Program-made: the position numbers and the translations under genes
The notes under the pieces: model-generated
The model's database searches: none
What the model was told of the DNA's origin: nothing
What the model saw: the letters and a program-made list of their open reading frames with translations, nothing else
Shown: in pieces, positions 1-11,150 of the stretch
Layout of the letters: every line of letters begins with the position of its first letter
How positions within the stretch are numbered: the stretch's first letter is position 1
Assembly (NCBI GenBank): GCA_028751875.1
Contig: CM054145.1
Location: 5,335,752-5,399,751, forward strand
Source: Rapana venosa
Lineage: Eukaryota; Mollusca; Gastropoda; Neogastropoda; Muricidae
DNA: 64,000 nt
Reading direction: 5' to 3'

Positions 1-469
1 TTAAAAATTTTTCATTTTTAATATCAATACAAGGTTGTTTGACCCCACCAGCTCCAAAACAATGCTAGCCAATTTTAATTCAGCCAATGAATGAGGCTTT
101 TTGCTTTTTTATTTAGCCCCTGGGGGTTTTAAGTAGCCACATTCCAACTTCAGAGATGATTTTACACATGAAAAAGAGTATGCCTGGGGAGGGGGGTTTT
201 GGGGTGGTTTTTTTAATACTTCATCCAGTCATACGGGCCAGCTTGTCTCCTCATCAAAACAGAACAGATTTTTTCAAATGTGTGCACGAGTTCTGCTACT
301 TTTAGTCCCAGGTATACGTCTCCCCTTTGGAATAAGTTAGCACTGAGTTAACTCCAGAAGGAAAAAAAATCCTTTTGACGGGTTACCAGTCAGGGGTGTT
401 CAAAACTCACATCAACAGTTTTGTAGCTCAAAAAAAAAAAACGCCAAAACCACTAAAAAAAAACCTGCC

Positions 470-745
470 CCCTGAATGTCCCGTCACTTAACTCTTCCTC
501 CCCCGGGGGGTTTCCTAAGCCGTCACATAAACACACCCCCACCTTGGGGAAACTCTGTGCTAGCAATTCCCTCTTTCCATCCCTCTCTTTCTTTCTCCTG
601 GTTGTTTTTCTCCCTTCACCTCCTTGTCTTTTTCTGCCTTCTTGGCCATTCTCCCCCTTTTTTCCCCCCAGAGAACAAAAAAAATAATTCTCTCTCATGC
701 CAAAGTCGGAAATGTGGGGCCCTGACTTATCAGGTGCTTAACAGA
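470..745 (+). repeat. Pyrimidine-rich dispersed module, copy 1 (noisy)
   Basis: Shares with 9,480-9,700 and 12,820-13,060 the order CCACCTT-GG, GCTAG-AATTCCCTCTTT-C-ATCCCTC, a long TCTTTCTTTCTGCCT tract, CCCCAGAGAAC-AA, then TCTC-CA-GCCAAAGT and CTGACTT-TC. The TATA part of the module is not readable in this copy. Confidence 0.5.
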
Positions 746-827
746 AACAGTGCAAGCATTTCGCCATAGAAAACAAAATTAGTTGCGGGTCCGGGGCATT
801 GACGAGACGACGACGACGAAGAAGAAA

Positions 828-975
828 TTAAACCGTGATGAAGACATTCCCCAGCCGTGCTTGATGATCCGTCCACCTTGCCTTCTTTTTGGTCTTCTCC
901 GCCGCTCCAAACTCAGCCACTTTGGACACGGCATTTACGCGACGCGGGAAACCAAACACCTTTCAACACACACCA
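828..975 (-). CDS. CCT2: CCT2 exon, FGSRVRVD...KHGCNVFIN segment (error-laden)
   Basis: The minus strand reads VFGSRV-(R)VNAVSKVAEF, then AAEKTKKKA, then IIKHG-NVFI, with a few one-base slips. It matches the CCT2 apical-domain segment [42 protein letters not shown]. It ends at a plausible GTTTAA donor after FIN(R), where the next family exon would start QLIYNYPEQLFG. That next exon is not recognisable in 1-780, so the C-terminal third of the gene is presumably off the left edge of the window or unreadable. Confidence 0.75.
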
Positions 976-1204
976 GACACTAAGCTTACAACCCTTTTTT
1001 CCTCCCCTTTTTTTTACTGCTCTTCATCCCAAGACACACCAGAAAATTTCACACACGAGTTTATAATACTTCATCATCCATCTTTGCCTTTTTATAGTTT
1101 TTAAAATTTTTTTACTTTCAAAAAAACAAAACAGTCATAAGAGAAATGTGATTTTTCAAATTTTTGTAGAAATAAAAAAAAAAACCTTTTTTTAAGTCCC
1201 CCCC

Positions 1205-1455
1205 GACCACAGGGGCCCCCGTATCGTGGCTGTCACCTCATAAGATGTTAAATTTCAATAAAACTGTGCAATCATAATACAGATTAACATAAGGTATAAA
1301 ATCAATCGATCTTCATTCCTTGTATCAAAGCCCTGGCCAACCATAAGGGTCAACCCAGGAAGGTCTCCGCGTTGTAGGAGAAACACATCAACCACACATA
1401 AAAATTAGATAAAAACAAAACCAGATTCCTTAAAACAACCTTGTTCGGAGTGACT
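1205..1455 (+). repeat. Dispersed repeat R1, noisy copy
   Basis: Starts GACCACAGGGGCC, has GGCTGTCACCT, AATAAAACTGTGCAAT-ATAATACAGATT, CATTCCTTGTATCAA, CCAACCATAAGGGTCAACC and CCAGATTCCTTAAAACAACC in the same order as the other R1 copies in this window. No coding potential seen. Confidence 0.7.
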
Positions 1456-1984
1456 ATGACACCTTCACTTCCCCAAAAAGGACTTTAAAAATGTAAAAGA
1501 AAAAGACACAGATCCCAATTTGTATGCGCTGGATCTTCCACGGCATACACTAAAGCCAAGGAGCAGAAGAGAGATCTCAAAAATGACCATGGCTTTTATT
1601 TCTTTGGCTGTCCACTACTGACCTTTTATTTTTCAGAGTCCATGGGGGGGTTGGGAATGAGGGTTTTGCAGTTCTCCATTTTCTTGGGCTGGTTAGCCCC
1701 ACCCTCTTGTCCCCGCCCAAAACCCAAAGAAAGCACAAGCAAAACAACCGCCCCATACACACACAATTAAAAATTTAATTTTTTCACCCTTTCAGGTAGG
1801 AGGACTAAAACGAAATTTAAAAGGAAAAACCTAACCAATACACCCCAAAATATTATCAAAAATAACAGCAATAAAAACCACACAGTACAAAGATAAACAT
1901 ACATAGACACAACCCAACACTTTAAACCCATAATCTCCATTTCAAGCTGCCTATACCCCACTAACAACACCCGTATCAGGGCCT

Positions 1985-2060
1985 GGTACCGTGTTCAGTT
2001 ACCAAAACCTACAGGAATATTCACTCCGAGTTCAAACTCCCACAGGGACGAATCCCAAAT
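1985..2060 (-). CDS. CCT2: Possible CCT2 exon, GFLLDKK-GVN segment
   Basis: The minus strand contains GGATTC..TCC..CTG, then CTCGGAGTGAAT, which can be aligned to GFLLDKKLGVNQP, the segment expected directly after DSYLDEG. The alignment needs several indels, and there is no clean acceptor. Position and order are right, so it is listed, but it could be chance. Confidence 0.3.
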
Positions 2061-2173
2061 ACCAACAACTTAAACCCAATCGGGGGAAAAAAAAAGGGAT
2101 AAATACCAAAAAAACAGGGGGCGCATTCAACCTAAAGGGCACGAGTGGAGTAACATAAAATCGGCAGTCTCAC

Positions 2174-2291
2174 TTCGCCAGTAGGAGTCTCTCAGTTCCA
2201 CCCACTTCTTGAAGATCTGAATAGCGGTCCAGGTTTCCACGCCTGTACCAACAAAGACCAGTCTCCTCAGGGTAGTACTTTTTACAAACCC
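2174..2291 (-). CDS. CCT2: CCT2 exon, GSGNLDAIQIIKKLGG segment (error-laden)
   Basis: Minus-strand reading gives VGTGVETWTAIQIFKKWVELRDSYW, which with a few single-base corrections is the family segment [37 protein letters not shown] acceptor lies at the upstream edge and a GTGAGA donor at the downstream edge. The first 12 or so codons are unclear. It lies just downstream of the minisatellite that fills the preceding intron. Confidence 0.65.
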
Positions 2292-2299
2292 CTGAAAAA

Positions 2300-4150
2300 A
2301 CAAACACAACCCCTGCTACCACCAGCAGAATACCCACCAACACTGCTACCACAGCGATAAAAAACACAAACACTGCACCACAGCTGAATACGCACACACT
2401 GCTAAAACCACAGCAGAATAACGACAAACACTGCTAACCACAGCAGAACCCAACACAACACGTACCACGCAAACACAACACAAACACTGTACCAACACAG
2501 AAAAACAACACAACACTGTACCCCAAAAACAGAATACAACACAACACTGCTACCCACAGCAATACAAACACAAACCCGGGTACCACAGCAGTTAAACGAC
2601 ACAACACTGCTACCAACAGCAAAAACAAAAACACCGCCTACCAAGCTAACACAAAACAACACGCTACCCACACGAAACAACACAACACTGCTACCACAGC
2701 AGAATACAACAAACACGCTTTCCACACCCGAATACAACACAACATGCTACCACAGCAAACACAACACAGAATACGGGTACAAACAGCAGAATACAACACA
2801 ACACTGCTACAACACAGAATACAACACAACACGCTACAAAAGCAGAATACAAACACAACACTGCTACACAAGCTGATTACAACACAACACTGCTAACCCA
2901 AAAAGACACAACACATCACTGGGTACACAAACAGAATACAACCAACACTGCTACCCAAGCAGAACACAACACGATACTGCACAAAAGCAGAATACAACAC
3001 AAAACTGGGTACCACAGCAGAACACAAACACAACACTGTACCACCAGCGACACAAACACAACACTGTACCACAGCTGAAAACAACAAACATGCTACCAAA
3101 CAATAACCAACACAAGCTTTTACCACAGGGAAATAAACACAACAACGCCTCCACAGCTGAATACAACACACCTCTACCACAGCGAACACAACACATCACG
3201 GGTACAACAGCAGATAACAACACTAAACTGCTACCACCCGCAAAAACACAACACATTCATGCTACAACACAGAATACAACACAACACTGTACAACGCAGA
3301 AAACAACACACACTGTACAACAGCAGAATACAACAACAACACAGCTACAACAGCGGGAAAACAACACAACACTGCAAACAGCTGAATCCAACACCCCCAA
3401 AACAGCGAATACAACACAAACACTGCTCAAAACACCCTGAATACAACACAAAAACGCTACAAAGCTGAATACAACACAACACTGCTACAACACAGAATAC
3501 AACACAACACTGCTACAACAGCAGAAACGACCAACATGCTACAACAGCAAATCAACCAAACCACGCTAAAAACGCAATACGACCCAACACCCCAAAAGGA
3601 ATACAACACACTACAACGCAAACACAACACAACTACAACCTGAATACAAACACAAAACTGCTAACCACAGCAGAACACAAACCAAAAATGATACCAGCAG
3701 AATAAACAAAACCCTACCACAGCGAAATCCCAAAACAACCCTTTTAAAAAGCGAAATACAACCATCACAACAACCACCCATGAAACACAACAGCAAAACA
3801 ACACAACAACAGCGAAATACAACAAATACAGCACAATGCTCCAAAAACAAAATCAAAACAGCGCTACAACAGCAGAATACAACACAACAGCGAAAAACAA
3901 CAAATACACACAATGCCCAACAGCAAAAACAACACAGCGCACAACACAGAATACAACACAACAACAGCAAAATACAACAAATACAACACAATGCTCCAAA
4001 CAGCAAAAAAACAACACAGCGCTACAACAGCAGAATACAAACAACAACACAAAATAAACAACAACAACACAAGCTCCAACAGCAAAAAACAAAACAGCGT
4101 ACAACAGCAAAATATACACAATGCTAAACAGTAAATACAACAAAAACCGC
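2300..4150. repeat. About 29-nt A/C-rich hairpin minisatellite in a CCT2 intron
   Basis: About 60 degraded units of the form CTGCTACAACAGCAG followed by AATACAACACAACA. The first half is self-complementary (CTGCT/AGCAG with a 5-nt loop). Near 3,600-4,140 units shorten and the spacer becomes AATACAACA. The array lies between exons at 2,174-2,291 and 4,249-4,355 and occupies the place of an expected exon. All open frames inside it are low-complexity by-products. Confidence 0.85.
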
Positions 4151-4248
4151 TAAAACCAAACCAACAGGTACCGTACTCTGACTGAGAATGCTGGGGACTA
4201 TACAAGAATTTTTTAGCCTCAGGTTGATTGTAACTTCGCCTGGCCTAC

Positions 4249-4355
4249 CATTGTCAAGGCGCTGTTGACTGAGCGCGTGCCTCGTCCACAGCCTTGCGCC
4301 ATCCAGCGATCACCGTTGGGGTGTCTTCAGGCCCACTAAGGTCCAATCAGCCGTC
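4249..4355 (-). CDS. CCT2: CCT2 exon, IHPQTVIAGW segment (error-laden)
   Basis: On the minus strand a TTTTGCAG acceptor precedes about 107 nt containing TPTVIAGWRKAVDEARA, matching the CCT2 segment [20 protein letters not shown] that follows ELLR. The end reads as ALDNG after allowing for a one-base error and is followed by a GTAGGC donor. The first 12 codons (expected EAEKLIAQKI) are poorly readable. Order and strand agree with the two upstream exons. The next expected segment of the protein (about 38 residues, RxDLxNIAxTTLSSK in the family) was not found. Confidence 0.75.
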
Positions 4356-5067
4356 CTGCAAAATGCACGTGTGCGCGCACACACAATGAACGTTTTAAAA
4401 TAAAGCATGGTACATTCTATACACCCTACATCAGGCAAGCATGCTCATCGTCTTTTCTTTCTCTCACACCTACACAAACCCCCCAACACCCACAAAAGAA
4501 CAACAGGTATTGTATCAGTACAATTGTTTTCATCTTAGATGCATTATACAATCAGATTCCTCTTAATTAACTTTTCTTCTACTGTCACAGGTCATGGTAA
4601 GAATGACCTTCAACTCTTTTTACCCCGGCAATGGGTCTAACAATCATGGATGACCCTGAAAGTGAAAGCAAATGGTAATAACATACCTACATCATCCCAA
4701 ATATCGGATTTGCCATGTGGCTAACAAGGTTGAGCGGAACATCCAGAACCAGCTACTCAACGGTTACATAAAACCTCCACTCTCCTTTACAGGTGATGAA
4801 ATCCCTTAAACAGAGAATGGGGTGCCTTTCACTGGCAAGGGATTGAAAAATCTTTCACGCAAACTGTGTACACCACCGATTCCCCCGGTGGGACGAGTGA
4901 GTCAAAAGTGCATACATATTCTGGTGACACCCAACCACCCTCAGATGATCCCCCAAAACCCCCCCCCCCCCCCCCCTCACAGGTGTTAAGCTGGGAATCC
5001 CAAAAGGAGCAGCACCAGTAACACAAGGAAAAACTGGACAAGAGGGGGCCATGAAGATAAATTTTAC
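4356..5067. other. CCT2 intron, no gene seen
   Basis: Intronic sequence between two recognisable CCT2 exons. It holds a poly-C run at about 4,961-4,976 and nothing else I can name. Confidence 0.5.
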
Positions 5068-5144
5068 CTTCAGCAGTTCACAAGCCAGAACCACCACCGA
5101 TGTTTTTGCCATCTCCAACCTCATCATCCTAACCTGGGAAAAGT
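5068..5144 (-). CDS. CCT2: CCT2 exon with the catalytic GDGTTS motif (error-laden)
   Basis: The minus strand reads TTTTCAG acceptor, then a 77-nt exon that can be followed as D-(M)-S-x-V-(Q)-DDEVGDGKTSVVVLACELLK before a GTAAAA donor. The family has [22 protein letters not shown] here; the first Asp of GDG is the ATPase catalytic residue. The exon continues exactly from the phase-1 end of the 8,418-8,526 exon. One base is missing in the VQDD segment and two Thr codons are altered (KTSVVV for TTSVTV); I read these as assembly errors because all surrounding sequence is equally noisy. It lies 3.3 kb downstream of the previous exon, across a duplicated and homopolymer-ridden stretch. Confidence 0.8.
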
Positions 5145-5196
5145 CTGAAAATTTCAGGCAATCTCAGAAAAAGGTAAAGTAAAAGGTGTCCCATAA

Positions 5197-6055
5197 CCTA
5201 AAGTGGTCGTAGAGAAGATTTTCGGAAACCTTCACTCTCCAGCAGCCACTTAGGGGCGGAGCCCATCTCCTCTCCCTTGCTGTTTACCTTTCCCCGACCC
5301 TAGAGAGGCAGGTACCCTTTACAGCTGGTGAACTGGGGACCGTGAATGAAGCCAGACGCCAACGGTCCCCTCCAAGTGGGAACCATTCCATGCGCTTAAC
5401 CTAATCCAGTACATGGACTTTAAAAATAACAACTATAATGGAATTGTACAGTCTAATCTAAAACAGTGAACAAAACCCAAGCGCTTTTAATTTTCCCTGT
5501 GAGTTACTTGTGGCACTTCACTGAATTTTTAGGTGCATTGTGGTAAGCCAAACCTGGGGGAGCCCAAACCTCTCCAGTAGCAGGTGCATGCGGGTATGTT
5601 TTTGTCATCCAAAACCCACCGGGCCCTAACCCAAGCTTGGTTGTTGGGGTGTGTGTGTTAAAAAGTGGATGGGATTTAAATGGTGCTCAAGATGTAAGTG
5701 CAGCCTTCAGGCGCATGACTTTCAAGTTATTATTTCATCCAAGGAAATTTCCAGGATGGGTCAACAACGTGTAATAACATCAAGGGGGAAAAAAAATGTT
5801 GTCTAATTTACATGGGAAAAAGAATTGGATCTCAGCAGTGATTGCAAAAAGAAATGCTGCAATTTGATATAAATGTATTTATTTATTCTTTTATATCGAA
5901 CAAGGAAAAAGCCTTATGTGCTTTTTTTTCAATCCATCCCATGCTAAAATTCTACATAAACAACAAATCAAAGGGGCTTCTTTTTCTTTTTTAATTTCTT
6001 TTTTTTTTTTCCACAATACAAAAACATGAAAAACACTCCAACACCAAAAAACAAA
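5197..6055. repeat. Direct duplicate block, left copy (noisy)
   Basis: Matches 7,457-8,345 along its whole length, from GTGGTCGTAG through the CAGCAGCCACT-AGGGGCGGA landmark to CATGAAAAACACTCCAACACC, about 2.26 kb apart. The differences are mostly single-base indels. It sits immediately upstream of the 5,068-5,144 CCT2 exon. Confidence 0.85.
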
Positions 6056-7306
6056 CCAAAAAAACAAGCAAAGGGCCCCCCCAACCCCCCCCCCCAAACC
6101 CCCCAAAAAAATGGTTTTATTTTCCCCCAAAGGGATCCAGCCAAAGGGGGGGGAAAAATAGTCCTTTTTTGGGGGGGAAAGGGGGGGGGGGTCCGGGGGT
6201 GTTAATTTTCCGGAAAGGGTCTTTTGTTCCAACCCCCAAAAAAATTCCCGCTCCAAAACCAGGGTTTTTGGGGGGCGGGGTTTTGTGGGGGGGTTTTTTT
6301 TTCAAAAAAAGGGGGAAAGGGGTTTTTTTTTTGGTAGGGCGAGGGCAGGAGCTATTTTCACTGAAAAATTTTTTTGGGGGAATATCTTTTGGGGTTTTTG
6401 GGTTTTTTTGGGCCGAAGGGGGCTAAAATAAAATTTGAAAAAAACCCCCAAAGAAAAAAAAAAACAAGATTTTTTCCTTTTTTCCCCCTTGGGGGGGGGG
6501 TTTTTAAAAAATTTTTAAAAATGGCGCTTATTCAAAGGAAGCAACATTCAAGGGTTTTTTTTTTTTTTTCCCCTTTTGGTCCAAAACCCTGGGGAATTTT
6601 TTGGTTTTTTACTGGGAAAACCCCCCCGGGTACCGTATTTTTAAATCCCTTTTTTAAAAAAGAACTTTTAAAACCCAAAATTTTTTTTTTCCCCGGGGCC
6701 TTTCCCTTTAATGGCGGGGGCGCTCCCGCCCCCCCTTTTGGCCCCCTTTTTCCTTGGGGGTGGTTTTTCCCCCCCAAATTTCCCCCTTGCCTTTCGGGCC
6801 CCCGAAGTTTTTTAAAATAAACTTTTCAAATTCCCCTTTGGCCGGGGTTTCCCTCCTTTTTTTTTTACAAAAACAAATCCGCCCCCCCCCCCCCCAAAAA
6901 AAAGGGGTTTTTTTACATTGCTTTTGTGGTTTTAACTTTCCTTTTTATTCTTTCTTCCGAAAATCTGGAAAAACCCAAAACCCCCCCCTTTTTTCCCCCC
7001 CTTTTTTTTTTTTTTTTTAAAAAAAAAAATTTTTTTTTTTTTTTTTTTAAAATTTTTTTTTTAAAAAATTTTTTGGGGGTTTTTTTTTTTTTTAAAAAAA
7101 AACCCCAAAAAAGGCCCCAAAAAAACAAAAATTTTGGGTTTAGGGTTTAAAAAGGTTATAAATTTCCAAACTGCAAAAACCCAACATAACCCCACCCTTT
7201 TTGGGGGATAAACCTCTTAAATAAAAAAAGTCCTTTTTTGGGTGGTAAAAATTTTCCCAAAGTTTAAAAGTTGGGGGACGATCCCAAAAAATTTTTTTTT
7301 CTGGGG

Positions 7307-7403
<97 letters not shown>

Positions 7404-7456
7404 TTTTCCTCCCCAACCCCATCTCCTAAAACCCTTTGGGAAATTTTTTTTTTAAC
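6056..7456. other. Homopolymer-inflated, unreliable sequence
   Basis: Nearly every base here belongs to a run of three or more identical bases, including about 37 A followed by about 54 C at 7,310-7,403. It sits between the two copies of the duplicated block. Open frames through it encode runs of Phe, Lys, Gly and Pro and are not genes. Confidence 0.85.
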
Positions 7457-8345
7457 CTATGTGGTCGTAGGGAAGAGTGGCGGAAACCTTCATTTTCCAG
7501 CAGCCACTAAGGGGCGGAGCCCATCTCCTCTCCCTTGCTGCTTTACCTTCCCTGACCCTAGAGAGGCAGGTACCCATTTACAGCTGGGTGAACTGGGGGA
7601 CCGTGATGAAGCCAAGACGCCAACGGTCACCCATCCAAGTGGTAACCATCCAATGCTGCTTAACCTAATCCAGTACATGGACTTAAAAATAACAACAAAA
7701 ATGGAATTTGTACAGTCTAAATCTATACAGTGAAAAAACAAAAAAACCTTTAATTTTCCCTGGGAGTTTCTTGTGGCACTTCACTGAATTTTTAGGTGCA
7801 TTTTTGGGGAAACCCAAAACCCGGGGGGGACCCATCCCCCTCCAGTACAGGTGCATGCTGGGGGATGTTTTTTGGGCACCACCCACCGGGCCCTAAAAGC
7901 TTGGTTGTTGTGTGTGTGTGTAAAAAGGGGGTGGGGATTTAAATGGGTGCTCAAGATGTAGTGCACGCTTTCAGGCGCATGACTTCAAGTTTATTATTTC
8001 ATCCAAAGGACTTTCCAGGAATTGGGTCAACATCGATGTTAATAACATCAAGGGGAAAAAAGAATGTTGTCTAATTTTACATGGGAGAAAGAATTGGATC
8101 TCAGCAGTGATTGCAAAAAAGAAATGCTGCAATTTGATATAAATGTATTTTATTTTATTCTTTTATATCGAGGACAATGGAATAAGCACTTATGTGCTTT
8201 TTTTTCAATCCATCCCATGCTAAAATTCTACATAAACAACAAATCAAAGGGGCTTCTTTTTCTTTTTTAATTTCTTTTTTTTTTTTCCACAATACAAAAA
8301 CATGAAAAACACTCCAACACCAAAAAACAAACCCAATAAACAAGC
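7457..8345. repeat. Direct duplicate block, right copy
   Basis: Cleaner copy of 5,197-6,055. It runs directly into the 8,418-8,526 CCT2 exon. Only one of the two copies is likely to be real genomic sequence. Confidence 0.85.
7565..7667 (-). repeat. 5S-rRNA-like segment (SINE3-like remnant)
   Basis: The minus strand contains GTTAAGCAGCATTGG, then ACTTGGATGGGTGACC, which matches the central 5S rRNA region GTTAAGCAGCGTCGGGCC...TACTTGGATGGGTGACC, including the RNA polymerase III internal control area. A damaged copy lies near 5,345-5,405. The rest of a 5S gene is absent, so this is a 5S-derived repeat, not a functional rRNA gene. Confidence 0.5.
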
Positions 8346-8417
8346 AAAACAACAACACCAAACCACCCCCCCCTTCACTCGCCCCCCCTCAAAAAATCCA
8401 CTGCAGAGACAACTTAC

Positions 8418-8526
8418 CAACCAGCACCTTGGCAGCAGGGTTGTCAATGCCGATAGCCTTGAGGATGGTGGCGCCATCATTTGTCACTTGAACTGGTCTG
8501 TCTGCGGGGCCCTGCAGGATTTTGTC
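8418..8526 (-). CDS. CCT2: CCT2 (TCP-1 beta) exon, clean copy
   Basis: Internal exon of a group II chaperonin subunit; CCT folds actin, tubulin and other cytosolic proteins as a double ring of eight subunits. Read on the minus strand, the 109-nt exon follows a TTGGTCACAG acceptor, encodes 36 codons plus one base, and ends at a GTAAGT donor. It begins DKILQGP and contains [20 protein letters not shown], the nucleotide-pocket segment of TCP-1 proteins. The NPAAKVLV ending fits the beta subunit better than other CCT subunits. This is the only exon of the gene in clean sequence. Upstream exons, including the one ending GDLVKSTLGPKGM in the family, were not found at higher coordinates. Assignment to the chaperonin family is firm; the beta subunit is inferred from remembered family sequence. 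Confidence 0.9.
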
Positions 8527-8927
8527 CTGTGACCAAAAACAAACCCTTACACGTATGCTCTTCACTAACTGGTCTGTATTATACCATTTAGCACCTATCC
8601 ATAGGCTCTAGGTGATTTCAAGACTGTGACACCCGCCACAACAGATGAGGCGCTTACACCTGACCCACTTTTTTCCCCCAGGGCCATTTTAGGGAGGTGG
8701 GGTCGTCAGGGTTTTTCATTTTAAAAAATTTTGCTTAATTATAAAAATATGCTTTTTCTACCTTAAAATATCAGGTGTTTTAAAAATACCCAAGCCCTCA
8801 TTCTGACCACCTGTTACAATGTTAAACTTGTCCATTTCTCATTTTGTCATTTCCTGCAGGTTATCATTTCAAGTTGTAATAACTTTTCATAGAAAAGAAT
8901 GGTCCAAATTTTCAATCTGTGTTTTTC

Positions 8928-8968
8928 AGCGCTATATAAATTCCATACATTATTATTATTATTATTTC
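8928..8968 (+). mobile_element. L2-type 3' tail, GCGCTATATAAATTCC(ATT)n
   Basis: Short 3' remnant with GCGCTATATAAATTCC followed by about six ATT units, the same tail as on the L2 fragments at 57,012-57,783 and 63,705-63,930. Confidence 0.7.
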
Positions 8969-9479
8969 TGTATTGAATAGGCATTTTATTGTGGATTAAA
9001 AACATTTCAATAACTAAAAATTGACCTCTATTGCAATGTAATTCATGTGGTGGAGCATCGCATTTGTATCCTTTCCCTGCAGACCCCCCCCCCTCTCCTT
9101 TATACTTCTCCCACTTGCATGCATGCATTTAATACACCATGTATGTTATACATAAATTTCCACAAATGCATTCATGAACACCTGACCACCCATCCCTTCA
9201 CACATGGCCACCCGCACAGCCTTATACACACACACACTCATACACACACACATTCATTCACATACACCGCTTCAGAATATGAAGTTAATTAAATTTGTTA
9301 CAAACTTCTAGCTTATGTCACCAATCTGTGAGAGAGACAGGCAATGACCTAGTTAAAAACAATGATCCTCTGCTCGCTGATTTTGTTTCCTACTGTACCA
9401 GTCACTGCATACTTAAAACAAAGCGACGTCTTTGGAATTTTTTCATCAATTTTATGCAGCTTGTGATTAAAAAGATAAT

Positions 9480-9700
9480 TCGCCTGTGAGAATGCCGGGG
9501 AGGGGGCCTGTCAGTATAAATAGCACCCCACCTTCTGGAAATGTTGTGCTAGATATTCCCCGTTTTCTATCCCTCATTTTATTTCTGCCTTTCCTTTCTT
9601 TTTCATCCTCTGTCATTCTGCCTTTTTCCAAGGGGGTTCCCCAGAAAAACTAAAAAATGAATGCTTCCGGATTTGGGCGACGGGGCCGGGTTAGGGAAAT
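9480..9700 (+). repeat. TATA-containing dispersed module, copy 2
   Basis: Contains CCTGTCAGTATAAATAGC, then the pyrimidine-rich tract ending CCCCAGAAAAACTAA. See the finding on a possible solo LTR. The sequence beyond about 9,660 becomes noisy. Confidence 0.55.
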
Positions 9701-10034
9701 GATTGCCCCTTGAGACCATTGTTCCGTTGGTCTGATTTGTGAAAAAAATGGTTTTTAATGAGTTAGAACGGGTAAAAACCGGAAATTCCCCAATTTCTCT
9801 TTTTGGGGCCCTTTTTAAAGCTTTAAAAAAGGGCCATTTCCCCAAAACCTTTAAAATATAAACCAATTTAAATAATAAAACCCAAAAAATTAAAAAAAAA
9901 ATTTTAGAAAGAAAAGGAAAAAGAACGGAAAAAAGAAAAAATGAAAAAAAAAAAAAAAATTTAAATAAAAAAAAAAAAAAATTTCAAAAAAAGGAAAACC
10001 CAAACAAAAAACAAAAGGGGGGGAAAAAAAAAAA

Positions 10035-10078
<44 letters not shown>

Positions 10079-11150
10079 TTTTATTTTTTAAAAAAAAAAA
10101 AAAAATTTTTTTTAAAATTTAAAAAAAAAAAAAAAAAAAGAAAATAAAAAAAAACCCAAAAAAAAAAAAAACCCCCAAAAAAAACCTTTTTTAAAAAAAC
10201 TCTTCAAAAGCAAATTTCGGGACAAAATTTTTTAAAAAATAAATAATAAAATAAAGTTTTAAAAATTCATAGCCCCGGAAAAAAATGACCCGGGGAACCC
10301 CGGCCTCAGAAAAAACCCCTTTCCCATCAATTTTCCCGGCTTCGGTTGGGGGGGGCCTTTGGGAATTTTGCCCCCAAAAGCCCGGCCACCCAGGACCATT
10401 TCCCCTTAAATTTTTCAAATTTTTTTTCCTGCGTTTCCCTCTTCCCTTCAGGCCCAAAAAAAAAAGGGAAAAATAAAGGGTTTGGGTTCCTCCCCAGAAA
10501 AATAAAATTTTTTTTTTCCCCCCGGGTTCTCCAAGTCTCCAATTGCAAGGCACCCACAAAGGATGACTAAACAAAACAAACAAAATGGAGTTTTCGTGTT
10601 GCAATTCTACAGAGAACAAAACAAAAAAAAAAATACCAATTGTAAACATATCGAGCAAATAAAATGACCTTGCAATAGAAAAGGGCTCATGAATTTTAAA
10701 ATTTTTAGCTTTTACAAATGTGGGTTTTGTGCAGGGCCCATGTGGGCATGTTTTGCGACAAGTGGGTAGGGGGCTAAATATGTGATTGAGCGAGTGGGTG
10801 AGTAGGGGAGTTGGTTGGTGAGCGGTAAAGTCAGATTTTTTTTTTAAAGTAAAAATTTTTGATTTCGGGAAAGAATAAGCACTTGTTTTTTTTTTACATC
10901 CATCCCCAAGTGAATGAGTGAACGAGTGTTTGGAGTGAGGAGTCGGGGTTTTCATACAGATTTGGGTGGGAAAAAATTTGGGGGCCTTTTTGGGGGCCAT
11001 TTTTTCCAAATTTCCGGACAGACGGGAGTGGAGAAATTGTTGTGCCCAAAGTGCCAATAAGGCAAAAAAGCTTGATGACGATGATTTAAAAATTTTTGGG
11101 GCCCCCTAGCCGGGGCAAAAAAGTACCCCTGTAAACTTTTATTTTAAATA
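9700..11150. other. Low-quality stretch with homopolymer runs
   Basis: A-rich and T-rich runs dominate 9,890-10,200; the rest carries inflated runs. A 288-codon minus-strand open frame (10,191-11,057) has biased, unrelated composition and no recognisable domain. From 10,560 to 11,040 the sequence is somewhat better but shows nothing nameable. Confidence 0.7.

Noticed and set aside
1515..1600. Minus-strand LALV-like and KLGS-like segment resembling a later CCT2 exon
   Set aside because: It would be out of order relative to the 828-975 exon, lacks a long middle block, and has no splice signals.
2300..4150. CRISPR-like regular repeats
   Set aside because: Units are contiguous without unique spacers and the sequence is eukaryotic; it is a minisatellite.
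7242..7733. 163-codon frame with poly-Lys and poly-Pro
   Set aside because: Encoded by a poly-A run followed by a poly-C run in unreliable sequence.
10191..11057. 288-codon minus-strand open frame
   Set aside because: Runs through homopolymer-inflated sequence with Phe/Lys/Gly runs, no domain and no splice or start context.
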